DNA of 64,000 nt from Algoriphagus oliviformis (GTDB lineage: Bacteria; Bacteroidota; Bacteroidia; Cytophagales; Cyclobacteriaceae), in the NCBI RefSeq assembly GCF_017254915.1, contig NZ_JAFKCT010000001.1, positions 682,001 through 746,000 of the forward strand, in the 5' to 3' direction. The notes beneath the pieces were generated by a model. That model did no database searches. It was not told the DNA's origin and saw only the letters and a list, made by a program, of their open reading frames with translations. Positions 42,741 through 52,241 of this stretch are shown one piece after another. Within the stretch, counting starts at the first letter, position 1; each line of letters begins with the position of its first letter. A program made the translations under genes and the position numbers.

Positions 42741-44114
42741 CTAGTTGAGTCGGCCGGCAATCCAGCCATCGTAGCGGATCAGTTCAAAATCGATCGGGTT
42801 CCAGTTGTAGGCGCCCTTGCCGTCGCGGAGCTTCTGCAGGTGTTCGTTTTCCCCCAAGTCCTCCATGAAATTGACGGGCACTTTGGTTTGGATGCTCCGC
42901 AGGATATGAAAGGCACTGTCTATGCGGGCGTTGAATTTTCCCCTCCAGCGCCGGAGCAGCTTGCGGAGGTTTTCCACCTTGTAGTCCAGCCAGTCGGCCT
43001 CATTTTGGTCAAAGAGGATCATCAGCTCCAGCATCTTGGAGCCGAGGTAGTAGTTGGGCAGGGATTTCAGCTCCAGCTGGCACTCGTGGACCAGCCTGAG
43101 GGAGCCCTTGAAGGACTTTTGCCTAAACAAGAGAAAGGCTTCCCAATACTTCCATTTTGGGGCCAGCTCGGGACAGTTGCGCATCAGGTTTTTCTTGAGC
43201 AAAGCAGTCGCCTCCTCTATCCGGTCTTGATGAAACAGCGCATACCATTGGTATTGGGCCAGCTCTAGGTTGTTTTCCTTGGACTGCATCAGCGTGAAAT
43301 CCTGCTGTTTGCAGTTTTGGATGACTTCCTTGTATTGCCCCGTTTGGAGGAGAAACTTCTGCTTGGTGAGCAAAAACTCCTCGTACACCTCCCTGTCCTC
43401 ACCCTGCTTGGAAAAGCTCTGTTCGGACTCGGAGATGAGGCTTTTGGCCTCTTCAAAGTTCTGCTCGGCGAGGGACTGGCGGATGTTGGCGACCAGCCCC
43501 CAGTCTTTGCGCTCGGAGTTGAGCTGGCGCAGGATGCGACCGAGGTAGGCGTTTTTTTCGCACTTGGGCTGCTCCTCGGGATTGGGATGATGCTGGTTGA
43601 CCAGGATTTGCAGGTGGCTTTTGATGACGAGCTCCAGCTCCGGCAGGTCTTCTTTTCGGATGACCTCATTGACTCCAAAGCGCTGGGAGATGTCGAAGAT
43701 CGAGAGGATCAGGTCTGGGAATTCGCCCTCGATGGCTTTCTTTAGGCTTTTCTCCAGGAGCTTGGCGCCCTCCGCCTGCAGGCCTCGCGCCAGCATGACC
43801 TGGCTTTGGAGCAGGAGCTCGCTGCAGAGTATCCTCGTCCGCACCTCTTCGGGGAAGGCGCTGGACCTCAGCAAGGGCAAGAGCTCTTCCAGCTCCTCCT
43901 TCACTCTCTTTTTGAGCTGAAAATAGGCCGCGCTGTCGCCCGATCCGTACACGAGGCGGCTAAACTCCCGGTCCTGCAGGCCGGGTTTTTCCACAAACAG
44001 TTTGAGAAGCCTGTACTTTTTTGAGCTGCTCGAGTGGCGCGTGGCGCAGAACTCCAGCAGCTGGTTTTTTTCGCCCGCGGTGCAGGCGGATAGAATCTGA
44101 AAAATCGGGTTCAT
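42741..44114 (-). CDS. Unknown all-helical protein upstream of the injection operon
   Basis: From the ATG at 44114 the product has 457 residues; a TTG seven codons upstream is the alternative. It is soluble and almost entirely helical, rich in Leu, Glu and Lys, with regularly spaced helix pairs like TPR or other alpha-solenoid repeats (LDREEFSRLVYGSGDS-like start, LLEKSLKKAIEGEFPDLILS, LLLFRQKSFKGSLRLVHECQ). The C-terminal part ends WNPIDFELIRYDGWIAGRLN. I recognise no named family. It lies 255 bases upstream of the cap gene on the same strand, so a shared role with the injection system is possible but unproven. A 12-bp palindrome (44142-44153) lies 28 bases before its start. Confidence 0.7.
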   Translation of the reverse strand: MNPIFQILSACTAGEKNQLLEFCATRHSSSSKKYRLLKLFVEKPGLQDREFSRLVYGSGDSAAYFQLKKRVKEELEELLPLLRSSAFPEEVRTRILCSELLLQSQVMLARGLQAEGAKLLEKSLKKAIEGEFPDLILSIFDISQRFGVNEVIRKEDLPELELVIKSHLQILVNQHHPNPEEQPKCEKNAYLGRILRQLNSERKDWGLVANIRQSLAEQNFEEAKSLISESEQSFSKQGEDREVYEEFLLTKQKFLLQTGQYKEVIQNCKQQDFTLMQSKENNLELAQYQWYALFHQDRIEEATALLKKNLMRNCPELAPKWKYWEAFLLFRQKSFKGSLRLVHECQLELKSLPNYYLGSKMLELMILFDQNEADWLDYKVENLRKLLRRWRGKFNARIDSAFHILRSIQTKVPVNFMEDLGENEHLQKLRDGKGAYNWNPIDFELIRYDGWIAGRLN

Positions 44115-44141
44115 AAAAAATGGGGTAAAAGCCAAAAATCA

Positions 44142-44153
44142 TCCACTAGTGGA
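44142..44153. promoter_or_regulatory. 12-bp perfect palindrome upstream of the helical protein gene
   Basis: TCCACTAGTGGA is a perfect 12-bp palindrome located 27-39 bases upstream of the ATG at 44114 (minus strand), a position suitable for a repressor or activator site. No regulator is identified. Confidence 0.35.
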
Positions 44154-44209
44154 CATTATAGCTTTTTAAAGGTAAGCCTACCCGTCTCAAAGTCAAAAAG
44201 TTGGGGCGA

Positions 44210-45601
44210 TTATTTCAGCCGGAAGACTCCCGGCTCAGTCTCGGAGTAGAGGTTTTTCAGAGCGGGCAGTTCCTGGAGGAGCTGGCGGAATATACCCTCC
44301 GGATCCACCACCACGCCGGGCTTTTGGGTGTGGAGGTTTTGGTAGATCTTGGCTTTTTGCTCCAGGGTTTTTTCGGTTTCCAGGTAGGCCTTGGTCAGGT
44401 GGAAGTTGAGAAACGGGCCCCCGAGCGGATTCTCCAGATAGGGCGAGGAGTCTTCTGCCAAGACCATGATTTTTTCCCCGGGCCCAAAGCTGCCACTGTG
44501 GGATTGGCTGACGAAGTAGGGAGATCCTTCCCTTGCCTGGTCTTGCCAATACCACCAGCCTGCGGCCGGCAGCCCAAAAAGCAAGAGCAAGAAGGCCAGT
44601 TTGCCGACTATGCCTTTTCCCGTGTTGAGGAAAAACTGCGTGATCAGAAACGTGAGCCCCGGGATGAAGATCAGCAGCTGGTAGGTCGCCTGTCTTTTGA
44701 TGAGCATAAACTCCAACAGGGAAAACAGCAGCCAAACCTGGATCAGCTGACGCTGCTTTTGCTGGTTGATCGTGGAGCCTCTCAGCACGGCGCTGTAGAA
44801 ATAGCCCACCAGTCCGAGAATCACCGGGAATGCGCCCAGAATCGCCCAAACCAGCAGGGATTGGTAGCGGTACTTTTCGTAGGTAAAGACCAAAGGCCAG
44901 ACCTCCAGGGTCTCCATGAGCCCGTTGTTCCAGAAGTAGAACATCAGCAAAAGCAGGATGGGAAGGAAAAATCCCACCAGGGACAAGACCAACTGCCGGA
45001 AGGAAAACCCGCTGACGGCGATGCCGGCAAAGATCATGTAGGGGAGGAAAATGGCGAAATTCAGATGAAAGCCAGTGGCGATACCGCCATAGATCCCGAT
45101 CAAAAGTGTGGATTCGCTGGTTTCCTTTTGCAGGACGGTTTGGGAGAAAAGCTGGCCAAGGGCCAGCACCAGAAAGGTACTTCCGAGCAGGGCAGGCGAC
45201 AGGCCGACCATGTCAAATGAGAGGTGGAAAAGCGCCGCCATGACGATGGCCGGGAGGTAGGTGTTTTCCTCAAACACACGGTACCGGATCAGGACGGTGT
45301 TCCAATAGACGATCTGGAAGAGCACCAAAACCCGCCCGAGGAGCTCATAGGCCAGTTCGCTCCTGCCAAAAAGCGTGTGGATAAAGGTGAAGAAACCCGC
45401 CGACAGCGGCCCCGTATCGTCGATCACGTCCTGATACAGGAAGTATCCGTCACTCAGCCGCTCTCCCAAAACCATCCATACCAGCCTCGGCTCCGTGAGT
45501 GGAAATGAGAACACCACAAGCATGACCACAGCCAGAAGAATCAGATATATTGCTATCCCAATAAGGCGAAAGGGGTCGTTTACTTTGAAAAAACTGAGCA
45601 A
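44210..45601 (-). CDS. Polytopic membrane protein of unknown function
   Basis: This 463-residue protein begins with TTG at 45601 (LSFFKVNDPFRLIGIAIYLI) and has about ten membrane helices spread over residues 12-395, followed by a soluble C-terminal part of about 70 residues with ENPLGGPFLNFHLTKAYLET. A conserved-looking VIDDTGPLSAGFFTFIHTLF loop follows the second helix; an acidic pair in a first extracytoplasmic loop is typical of GT-C type glycosyltransferases, but the similarity is too weak for assignment. The N-terminus resembles that of DUF6427 membrane proteins. It is divergent from rbfA. Confidence 0.7.
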   Translation of the reverse strand: MLSFFKVNDPFRLIGIAIYLILLAVVMLVVFSFPLTEPRLVWMVLGERLSDGYFLYQDVIDDTGPLSAGFFTFIHTLFGRSELAYELLGRVLVLFQIVYWNTVLIRYRVFEENTYLPAIVMAALFHLSFDMVGLSPALLGSTFLVLALGQLFSQTVLQKETSESTLLIGIYGGIATGFHLNFAIFLPYMIFAGIAVSGFSFRQLVLSLVGFFLPILLLLMFYFWNNGLMETLEVWPLVFTYEKYRYQSLLVWAILGAFPVILGLVGYFYSAVLRGSTINQQKQRQLIQVWLLFSLLEFMLIKRQATYQLLIFIPGLTFLITQFFLNTGKGIVGKLAFLLLLFGLPAAGWWYWQDQAREGSPYFVSQSHSGSFGPGEKIMVLAEDSSPYLENPLGGPFLNFHLTKAYLETEKTLEQKAKIYQNLHTQKPGVVVDPEGIFRQLLQELPALKNLYSETEPGVFRLK

Positions 45602-45659
45602 GGCGCAGGAGGGATTGGGTTGGATTGGGCCGAAATTAAAGCTTGCCCAAGTATTTCGC

Positions 45660-45667
45660 TAAATTTG
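45660..45667 (+). promoter_or_regulatory. Candidate -7 promoter box of rbfA
   Basis: TAAATTTG exactly matches TAnnTTTG and would place the transcription start near 45674, about 11 bases before the ATG. No TTG at a good distance is visible upstream. Confidence 0.4.
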
Positions 45668-45684
45668 TACCACAAATACTTCAC

Positions 45685-46065
45685 ATGGAAAGCAAAAGAC
45701 AACAAAAACACGCCAAGCTGCTCCAGAAAGAGCTTGGGGATATTTTTCAGAAGGAAGCAAAGCATCTGGTCGGCAAGTCGATGATCACCATCACCCGGGT
45801 GGGCGTGAGTCCCGACCTGGGCTTTGCCAAGGTGTATGTGAGTTTTTTGCTCACCGATCCAAAGGCCACCTACGAGCTGATCAACGAGCACAAAAAGGAA
45901 ATCCGCCATCACCTCTCCAAAAGGATAGGCAAGTCCGTGCGGGTCATCCCCGAAATCGCCTTCTTCCCCGACGACTCGGCGACCTACGCCCAGCACATGG
46001 ACAAAGTGATCTCTGACCTCAACATCCCCCCTGCTCCTGAAGAGGACGAGGAGGAAGAAGACTAA
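45685..46065 (+). CDS. rbfA: Ribosome-binding factor A
   Basis: From the ATG at 45685 the product has 126 residues and fits RbfA: RQQKHAKLLQKELGDIFQKE, MITITRVGVSPDLGFAKVYV and the C-terminal RIGKSVRVIPEIAFFPDDSA, a KH-type RNA-binding fold. It helps the 30S subunit mature by acting on the 5' end helix of 16S rRNA, important in the cold. An upstream in-frame start at 45643 would overlap the promoter and add residues unlike the family. The C-terminus ends in a run of Glu and Asp. The LolC/E-like permease gene follows after 13 bases. Confidence 0.95.
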   Translation: MESKRQQKHAKLLQKELGDIFQKEAKHLVGKSMITITRVGVSPDLGFAKVYVSFLLTDPKATYELINEHKKEIRHHLSKRIGKSVRVIPEIAFFPDDSATYAQHMDKVISDLNIPPAPEEDEEEED

Positions 46066-46078
46066 TCCACCCATTCCC

Positions 46079-47305
46079 TTGAATACCAGCTCCTTCATTG
46101 CCGGCAGGTACTTTCGCAGCAAGAAAAAGCGGAATTTCATCACGGTGCTCTCCATCATCTCCATGGTGGGAGTAGCCGTGGGGACGATTGCGTTGGTGGT
46201 CGTCATGTCGGTGTTCAACGGGCTGGAGGACCTGATCCGGAGCCTGTTTGCGAGCTTCGATGCAGAGCTGAAGATAGAGCCTGCCAAGGGCAAGAGCTTC
46301 TTGGCACCCGAAGCCTGGCTGGCGGAGATCCGGGACATCGAAGGCGTGGAGGTGCTGACCGAGGTCATCGAGGACAATGTCCTCTACGAGCATGACGACA
46401 ACCAGCTGGTGGCCAAGATCAAGGGCGTTTCGGACAATTTCCTGGATCAGGGCAGATTCGCCAACGGCTACTTTTGGGGAGACACCACGCTGGGAACCGA
46501 GCTGCGCCCCGGGGCCATCCTCGGTAGGGGAGTCGGTTTTTTCCTTTCCATCCATCTGAACGAGCCCAACTCCAGCCTCAAGGTTTTCTATCCCAAAGCC
46601 CCACGCTCGGCGGGAAGCATAGACCCTACCCAGCTCTACAACAGCGCACAGCTGGAACCCCGGGCGTTTTTCAGCATAGAGCAGCAGTTTGACGACGAGT
46701 ACGTCATCGCCCCGCTGCATTTCACCCGCGACCTGCTCAACTATGGGGAAAAGCGCACCGCGCTGGAAATCAAGGTGAAGGAGGGCGCTTCCGTTGCCGA
46801 CGTGCAAAAGCGGCTGAAGGCGCATTTGGGACAGGATTTTTTGGTGAAAAACGCAGATGAGCAGCATGCAGGCCTGATCCGTACCGTGAAGCTGGAAAAG
46901 CTGTTCGTTTTCCTCACGCTTACCTTTATCCTGGCTATCGCCTCGTTCAATATCTTTTTCTCGCTGAGCATGCTGGCCATAGAAAAGAAAAAGGACATCG
47001 CCGTGCTCAAGGCCATGGGTGCACGGGACAGCATGATCAGGAGGATATTTTTGAAGCAAGGCGCGCTGATTGCGCTGAGCGGAGCGGTGATTGGTTTGGT
47101 GTTGGGGTATTTGACGGTTTTGGCGCAGGACACTTTTGGTTTGGTGTCCCTGGGGATTTCCTCGGCAGTGGTCGATGCCTATCCGGTGCGTATCGTGTGG
47201 TCTGACTTTGCCTGGATCAGTGTGGCGGTGATTTCGATCACCCTGCTGGCTTCGTGGAGGCCTGCGATCATCGCCTCGCAGGTGGAGACGGTCCGGGAGC
47301 TTTAG
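46079..47305 (+). CDS. FtsX-family ABC permease (LolC/LolE-like)
   Basis: This 408-residue protein starts with TTG (NTSSFIAGRYFRSKKKRNFI), has one membrane helix near residues 20-45, a large extracytoplasmic MacB-core-like domain (about 45-265) and three C-terminal helices (about 280-400). The start sequence and the VKLEKLFVFLTLTFILAIAS segment match LolC/LolE, the permease that releases lipoproteins from the inner membrane for transport to the outer membrane. The partner ATPase LolD is not nearby. The rbfA-lolE neighbourhood is common in Bacteroidota. Its end overlaps the convergent TPR gene by 4 bases. Confidence 0.88.
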   Translation: MNTSSFIAGRYFRSKKKRNFITVLSIISMVGVAVGTIALVVVMSVFNGLEDLIRSLFASFDAELKIEPAKGKSFLAPEAWLAEIRDIEGVEVLTEVIEDNVLYEHDDNQLVAKIKGVSDNFLDQGRFANGYFWGDTTLGTELRPGAILGRGVGFFLSIHLNEPNSSLKVFYPKAPRSAGSIDPTQLYNSAQLEPRAFFSIEQQFDDEYVIAPLHFTRDLLNYGEKRTALEIKVKEGASVADVQKRLKAHLGQDFLVKNADEQHAGLIRTVKLEKLFVFLTLTFILAIASFNIFFSLSMLAIEKKKDIAVLKAMGARDSMIRRIFLKQGALIALSGAVIGLVLGYLTVLAQDTFGLVSLGISSAVVDAYPVRIVWSDFAWISVAVISITLLASWRPAIIASQVETVREL

Positions 47306-48498
47306 TCCTGCTTGCACACTTTTTCCCAAACACCCACAGCCGCTTCCATTCCCAGATCGATTGCTTTTTGCAGCTCCCTGCAGGCTTCGGGCTTGCGGTT
47401 CATGCGCTGATAGGTGATGCCCCGGTGATAATAGCCGGAGGCGAAGTCCGGATCGAGCACGACCGTTTGGGTAAAATCCGCCAATGCCTCCTCAAGTTGC
47501 CCGCTGACATACCTGGACTGGCCCCGTGCCAGAAGGTATTCGGGATTTTCGGGCTCCAGGGAGATCGCCGCGGAATAGTCGGCTTCGGCCTCTTTCCATT
47601 TTTTCTGGCGGGAGTAGGTTTTGCCCCGGTAGAAATAGGACTCGGAATCGTCCGGATCCAGGCTGATGGCCAAGCCAAAATCCGATATGGCCCCCTGGTC
47701 TTGGTCGTGGCTCATCCGGTAGAATCCGCGTTGCTTGTAGGTCTGGGCATTGCCCGAGCCCTCGGCGACCACCTGATCCAGCTGGCCCAGCAGCACCTCA
47801 TCTCCCCCGGTTTTCACCAGGGCCAGGCCTTGCTTGGCGGGAAGGTGGTCGGGATTTAAAGACAAGGCGAGTTCGTAAGCTTCTATGGCCGGTACATTGT
47901 CCCCCAGCCTGGCAAGTGCCCGGCCTTTTTCCGCATAGAAGTCCGGCTCTTCGGGATCGAGGGCGATGGCCTCGTCCAGGTAAAGGATGGCGAAATCATA
48001 CTCTCCCAGCTCGATGCTGCACAGACCCAGATGGTAATAGGCCTGCTCCGCGCTGACGGTCTGGAGCGTGGTGACTTCCGAGACGCCCTTGGAGCCGGGG
48101 GTGACTTTGTAGAGGACGCGGTTGGTTTCTCCTGGCGGGGTTTTGAGGAAGTTTTCGAAGTCTTCTATTGCCGGCTCGTAGTGTCCGAGCTGGTAGCGCA
48201 CTCTACCCCGCTCGAAGTAGGCCTCGGCAAACTGTGGGTTCAGCGTCAGCAGGCTGCTGAAGTCCCCCAGCGCCTCTTCCAGCTTGGATTCGTTTTGGTG
48301 GGCTTGGCCGCGCATCCAGTAGGCCTCCTGGTCGGTGGGGTGGCCCTGTATCCAGAGATCCAGCAGAGGCAGGGCCTCCTCCCAGCGCTGCTGCCCAAAG
48401 GCCTCTTGCGCGAGCTGAAAAGGGCTGGGCTCAGCCTGTTGGGAAAAAGCGTCGAAACCAATGCAAAGCAGGATGAGGAGTACACGGAGTGTTTTCAA
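47302..48498 (-). CDS. Exported TPR-repeat protein
   Basis: This 398-residue protein has a signal peptide (about 1-20; KTLRVLLILLCIGFDAFSQQ) and about nine to ten tetratricopeptide repeats, visible as repeated ALADF, YYHRGITYQRMNRK and EAYWMRGQAHQNESK patterns with the canonical Gly, Ala and Pro positions. TPR proteins serve as scaffolds; the signal places it in the periplasm or at the envelope. TTG at 48498 is used as start. A TAAATTTG box on the minus strand (48541-48534) is a likely promoter. The protein ends with a Cys-containing WEKVCKQD. Confidence 0.88.
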   Translation of the reverse strand: MKTLRVLLILLCIGFDAFSQQAEPSPFQLAQEAFGQQRWEEALPLLDLWIQGHPTDQEAYWMRGQAHQNESKLEEALGDFSSLLTLNPQFAEAYFERGRVRYQLGHYEPAIEDFENFLKTPPGETNRVLYKVTPGSKGVSEVTTLQTVSAEQAYYHLGLCSIELGEYDFAILYLDEAIALDPEEPDFYAEKGRALARLGDNVPAIEAYELALSLNPDHLPAKQGLALVKTGGDEVLLGQLDQVVAEGSGNAQTYKQRGFYRMSHDQDQGAISDFGLAISLDPDDSESYFYRGKTYSRQKKWKEAEADYSAAISLEPENPEYLLARGQSRYVSGQLEEALADFTQTVVLDPDFASGYYHRGITYQRMNRKPEACRELQKAIDLGMEAAVGVWEKVCKQD

Positions 48499-48533
48499 GG
48501 TGGCGGGGATGACGTCAGCGGGAAATAGGTTTC

Positions 48534-48541
48534 CAAATTTA
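48534..48541 (-). promoter_or_regulatory. Candidate -7 promoter box of the TPR protein gene
   Basis: TAAATTTG on the minus strand (48541 down to 48534) exactly matches TAnnTTTG, about 36 bases before the start codon at 48498. A clear -33 element is not seen. Confidence 0.35.
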
Positions 48542-48584
48542 TGGATTTAGTCGGTTTGTCAGAGGGCCGGGTTGACTAGTTGGA

Positions 48585-51500
48585 CTAGCCTTCTTTTTTG
48601 GAGCCCCGAAGTCCGGCAAAGCCTTGGTTGAGAAAAGAATAGAGCGTGCCCAAGACGCCCAGGCCGCCCGTGAGGTAGGCGTAGGCTTCATTGAAGAAGG
48701 TTTTGTCGAAGATGCCCACCAGGGCTACGCAGATCAGGACAAAGCTGATGACGGCCGTCTGTATGGTCCGGACGTTTCCGTGTTTTTTTTCGTAGGCGCC
48801 AAAGCTGGCCGCCTCCTCTTCGGAGGAGTCCGACAGGACGTAGCGCCTGAACACCGAGCTGAAAAGCCTCCATTCTATCCAGCTGTCGCTGGTCTCGGAG
48901 TAGGCCTTGGGGACGATGATGCCCTTTTGGGCGAGGTCCAGCATGGTATCCCTCCTGGCGGGATTGTAAAACCCCTCTTTGGCGTAGGAGTGGCAGACGA
49001 GCTTTTCCTCAAAGCTGAGGTCAGACCAGATGTTGGTGTAGAATGCCTTGTTTCTTTTCAGGCGGGCCAGGACCTCGTCTTCGTTTCGGAAGGGGCCCTT
49101 CACAATATCCTCTATCTTGATCACGCTAAACTTGAAGTCGGAAAACAGCTCCGAAAAGATGTTTTTGTCCAGATCGGACTTGAGTTCCTTGAAGATGCTT
49201 TTCCACAGCGCTCCCGAATAGATGGTGAGGCGACTGGGGGAGTTTTTGATCAGGGAAATGGGTCCCACGAGCGTCATCGGGTTGTCGACACAGTGGAAGT
49301 TGATCAGGCGGTAAGACTTCGCCCTGGGGACAAAATCCTCGGGGAAGCCGCGATATTTCAGGTCGATGGTCTCCGTCTCTTCCTCGGGATCGGGTATCTG
49401 GTTGGAGTTGACGCAGCAGATGAAGTTGGGCGCCAGATCGGATTCCGTGAAGGTCTCTGCCGCGGGGTGTAGGTCAAAAAAGACACTGTCTTGGATCCAT
49501 CTGATGACCAGAAAGGTCGCAAGGATGAGCAGCCCAAATCCCAGATAGAGGCTGGGCTTGGTGCTGAAGTGGGTCTCTGAGCCTCGCCAGGCTTCGGCCA
49601 GTGTCCGGTAGCTGGGAGCGATGAAGTCCTGGATCTTGGAGTCAAAGGAGTCGCCGACGGTGGACATGACGTTTCGCCGCACTTTTTCAAACTCAAAGAT
49701 CAGCGGACTGACTTCCGCAGCGTCTCCGGGGGCTTGGGCCTGGGAAGCTTTTTCCCAGATCTTCGACTCAAACTGCTGGGTCTTGGACTGGATCAGGTAG
49801 CCCGGCAAAAACCCGATCAGAAAAAACCAGAATACCAGGTAAGCGCTGAGCGTGTTTTTGGAGGAGCTGATGTACTTCAGCGCGGGGAGGACCTTCTTCT
49901 TGGGACGGAGTCTGTACCAGCCGTAGACGATCAGCAGGCTGACGAGGAAGAGCCCGACTAGGGCGGGGATCAGCCTCGGCAGCGCTACGGAGATCACCAG
50001 TCCGGTGGCCATCAGGATTCCCCCCAGTACCAGCGACTCCGTGGTAAGCTTTTTTCCCTCGCTGACCGCGCCTATCTGCGCACTTCCCAGGTTGATCGCG
50101 GAGATGCACAGGGAGGAAAAAGTAAGCAGAGCCAGGTTGGAAAAGGGGTTGAGAGAGCTCGCCCATAGGATGGTCATCAGCACCAGGGAAAAGAACAGGT
50201 ACCCGGCAATCAGGTAGTTGAGCCGGGCTTGGTTTTTCTCGTTGGGAACCAGCCATTCGAAGAGGAAGGACTTGAACCCCTTGGTGTTGGATCCTGTGCG
50301 TGTGGCCCATTGGCCAAAAAGCGTCGCTATCAGGAAGCCGAAATAGATCCCCAGCAGGATCATACCCTCAAAGGAAGTCAGGGCAGAGAATGCGTGATAG
50401 ATATTGGTGTTGACCAGAAAAACCTGCCATAGCTCGGAGTCATAGCCGGTGGCGCCGACTCTCTGAAACAGGGCCAGGTATTGGTGTCCGTTGAGGTATA
50501 GCGGGACATGCAGCGGGATGGAGCGGTCGATGTCCCGGTTGTTTTTGAGCAGGCTGGAGACCTCTTTCCATTTGTCGGAGCTGATGGATTCGCTGAGGTT
50601 GGAGATGGAGGATTCCACCTTTTTGCTTTTGAAGATCACCTTGCCATCCTCCTTGATCAGGAGGATGCGGTAGTTTTTGCTGTATGGCTCATCCAGCTCC
50701 AGTGAAAAAGTCACCGCACTGATACTGCTGTTGGGCGATACGGGGTCTTGGAAAGAAATCACGCTCTCCAGCTCACCGGTGCTACGGCTGTAGTGGGAGC
50801 CGAGGAAGGTCGGATTTTTTTGCCTGCGGGCAAAGTAGCGGATGTAGGGTCGGCTCTCAAGGCTGATGAAGGAGGTGTCGTATGCGAAAGCAAAGGTGAG
50901 TGGGGGTTTGTCGCCCTTTTGGTTGAAAATGATCTCCTTGACGTAGCCGGTCTGGGAGTTGACCTGGAGTAGCTCGTTGGCGTCATCGGGGATAGCGCTG
51001 CCCTCGCGGTCTACCCAGTTTTTCAGCAGGGTCTCGAAGCGCTCCAGATTGGAGGCGAGGATCTGGCCTGAGGCGTTGATGTCTTCGTTCAGCAGCTCGG
51101 TGGGGACGGGTCTGTTTTTGGAAAAAGAGAGCGAAAACCCGACGACCACGGCGATGGTCATCAGCGAGACGCCGACCTGGATGATCCGGCTTTGGGTCAT
51201 GTTGTCCCCCCTTCCCATCTTCACCACTCCGAGGATCGGAATGGAGGCGATCAGCAGGGTCAGGATCAGCAATAGGGTACTCAGTAGGTTGTAGTTGATG
51301 CGGAGGCCGACTTTCAGGAAATAGTCCGAGTCGTATAGCCCGACAAAGTACAGGCGGTTGGATCCCAGGTAGATGGGGTTTGCATAGGCATGGTATTCGT
51401 TTTCGTCCAGGACGATGCGGGAAAAGGTGATTCCGGCATGGGTCAGCCCGACGGAGTCTTGCCTGAGCGGATCGGGCTCAAAGAGGCGGTTGCCGACCGA

Positions 51501-52082
51501 TTCTTCCGGATACAGCACGGTGCCGGATTCGTTGGTCAGGTAGAATTTTTCGAAGATAAAATCGTTGGCCAGGAGCTTTTCGAAGAGATCCCGGATCGGG
51601 ATGTCGATGTCCATCAGCAGCACCGAGTTTCCGGTTTTCGGGCCGGGGAAGCGGGGATTGGTTGCCACCGCCCGCCGGAAGGTCCGCTCGTAGGGCGCGG
51701 GGATGTCTACCGGCTGGTTTTTGATCTGGATGATGGTGCTGTCCAGTGTCAGTTGGAGCTCGGGTGCTTCGTCTGACCGCTCGTACCGGACGTTGCTCAC
51801 CCGGGGTTGGAATCCTTTGAGCAGTTCCTGGATTTCGGCGGCGTAGCCATCCAGCGGCTGTATGCCCGAGCCGACGTATCCAGTACGGTGCAGGTAGGCA
51901 TCCACCCGCTTGAGGTAGTCCGGCAGGGCGGTTTGGATATCCTTGCTCAGGCTCGCGATACTCCGGATATGCTGTTGTTCCAGTTCTTCCTGGTTGTTGG
52001 TGGATTGGACAAAAAGCATCACACCGATGATGGCCACGATGGGCAGGAGAAAGAGCCATATTTTAAAAGTCCGAAGTTTCAT
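48585..52082 (-). CDS. Very large membrane protein with two extracytoplasmic sensor-like regions
   Basis: From the ATG at 52082 the product has 1165 residues. It has an N-terminal helix (about 7-25), a first extracytoplasmic region (about 30-265), a helix pair (about 275-330), a second extracytoplasmic region (about 335-570), a block of six or more helices (about 575-790), another soluble segment and helix (about 850-870), a cytoplasmic part, and final helices (about 1095-1150). Both outer regions look like Cache or CHASE-type sensor folds (e.g. FYLTNESGTVLYPEESVGNR, then NRLYFVGLYDSDYFLKVGLR). No HAMP, kinase, GGDEF, phosphatase or methyl-accepting output domain is visible. It lies divergent from a small coiled-coil membrane protein gene. 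I know no named family. Confidence 0.75.
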   Translation of the reverse strand: MKLRTFKIWLFLLPIVAIIGVMLFVQSTNNQEELEQQHIRSIASLSKDIQTALPDYLKRVDAYLHRTGYVGSGIQPLDGYAAEIQELLKGFQPRVSNVRYERSDEAPELQLTLDSTIIQIKNQPVDIPAPYERTFRRAVATNPRFPGPKTGNSVLLMDIDIPIRDLFEKLLANDFIFEKFYLTNESGTVLYPEESVGNRLFEPDPLRQDSVGLTHAGITFSRIVLDENEYHAYANPIYLGSNRLYFVGLYDSDYFLKVGLRINYNLLSTLLLILTLLIASIPILGVVKMGRGDNMTQSRIIQVGVSLMTIAVVVGFSLSFSKNRPVPTELLNEDINASGQILASNLERFETLLKNWVDREGSAIPDDANELLQVNSQTGYVKEIIFNQKGDKPPLTFAFAYDTSFISLESRPYIRYFARRQKNPTFLGSHYSRSTGELESVISFQDPVSPNSSISAVTFSLELDEPYSKNYRILLIKEDGKVIFKSKKVESSISNLSESISSDKWKEVSSLLKNNRDIDRSIPLHVPLYLNGHQYLALFQRVGATGYDSELWQVFLVNTNIYHAFSALTSFEGMILLGIYFGFLIATLFGQWATRTGSNTKGFKSFLFEWLVPNEKNQARLNYLIAGYLFFSLVLMTILWASSLNPFSNLALLTFSSLCISAINLGSAQIGAVSEGKKLTTESLVLGGILMATGLVISVALPRLIPALVGLFLVSLLIVYGWYRLRPKKKVLPALKYISSSKNTLSAYLVFWFFLIGFLPGYLIQSKTQQFESKIWEKASQAQAPGDAAEVSPLIFEFEKVRRNVMSTVGDSFDSKIQDFIAPSYRTLAEAWRGSETHFSTKPSLYLGFGLLILATFLVIRWIQDSVFFDLHPAAETFTESDLAPNFICCVNSNQIPDPEEETETIDLKYRGFPEDFVPRAKSYRLINFHCVDNPMTLVGPISLIKNSPSRLTIYSGALWKSIFKELKSDLDKNIFSELFSDFKFSVIKIEDIVKGPFRNEDEVLARLKRNKAFYTNIWSDLSFEEKLVCHSYAKEGFYNPARRDTMLDLAQKGIIVPKAYSETSDSWIEWRLFSSVFRRYVLSDSSEEEAASFGAYEKKHGNVRTIQTAVISFVLICVALVGIFDKTFFNEAYAYLTGGLGVLGTLYSFLNQGFAGLRGSKKEG

Positions 52083-52241
52083 AGTCAAAAAAAGGCTAGA
52101 ATTGCCAGGGAGCCCTACGTGCCGCTATGACCGGTGGAGGTCAAGCCAAAAACCTGGGGGCTGAAGGCTCTTGGGCCAAGTGGGGTCGGCAAAAGCCAAG
52201 AGAAAATTCTGTCTGGACAGCTATTAAATATAATATTAATC

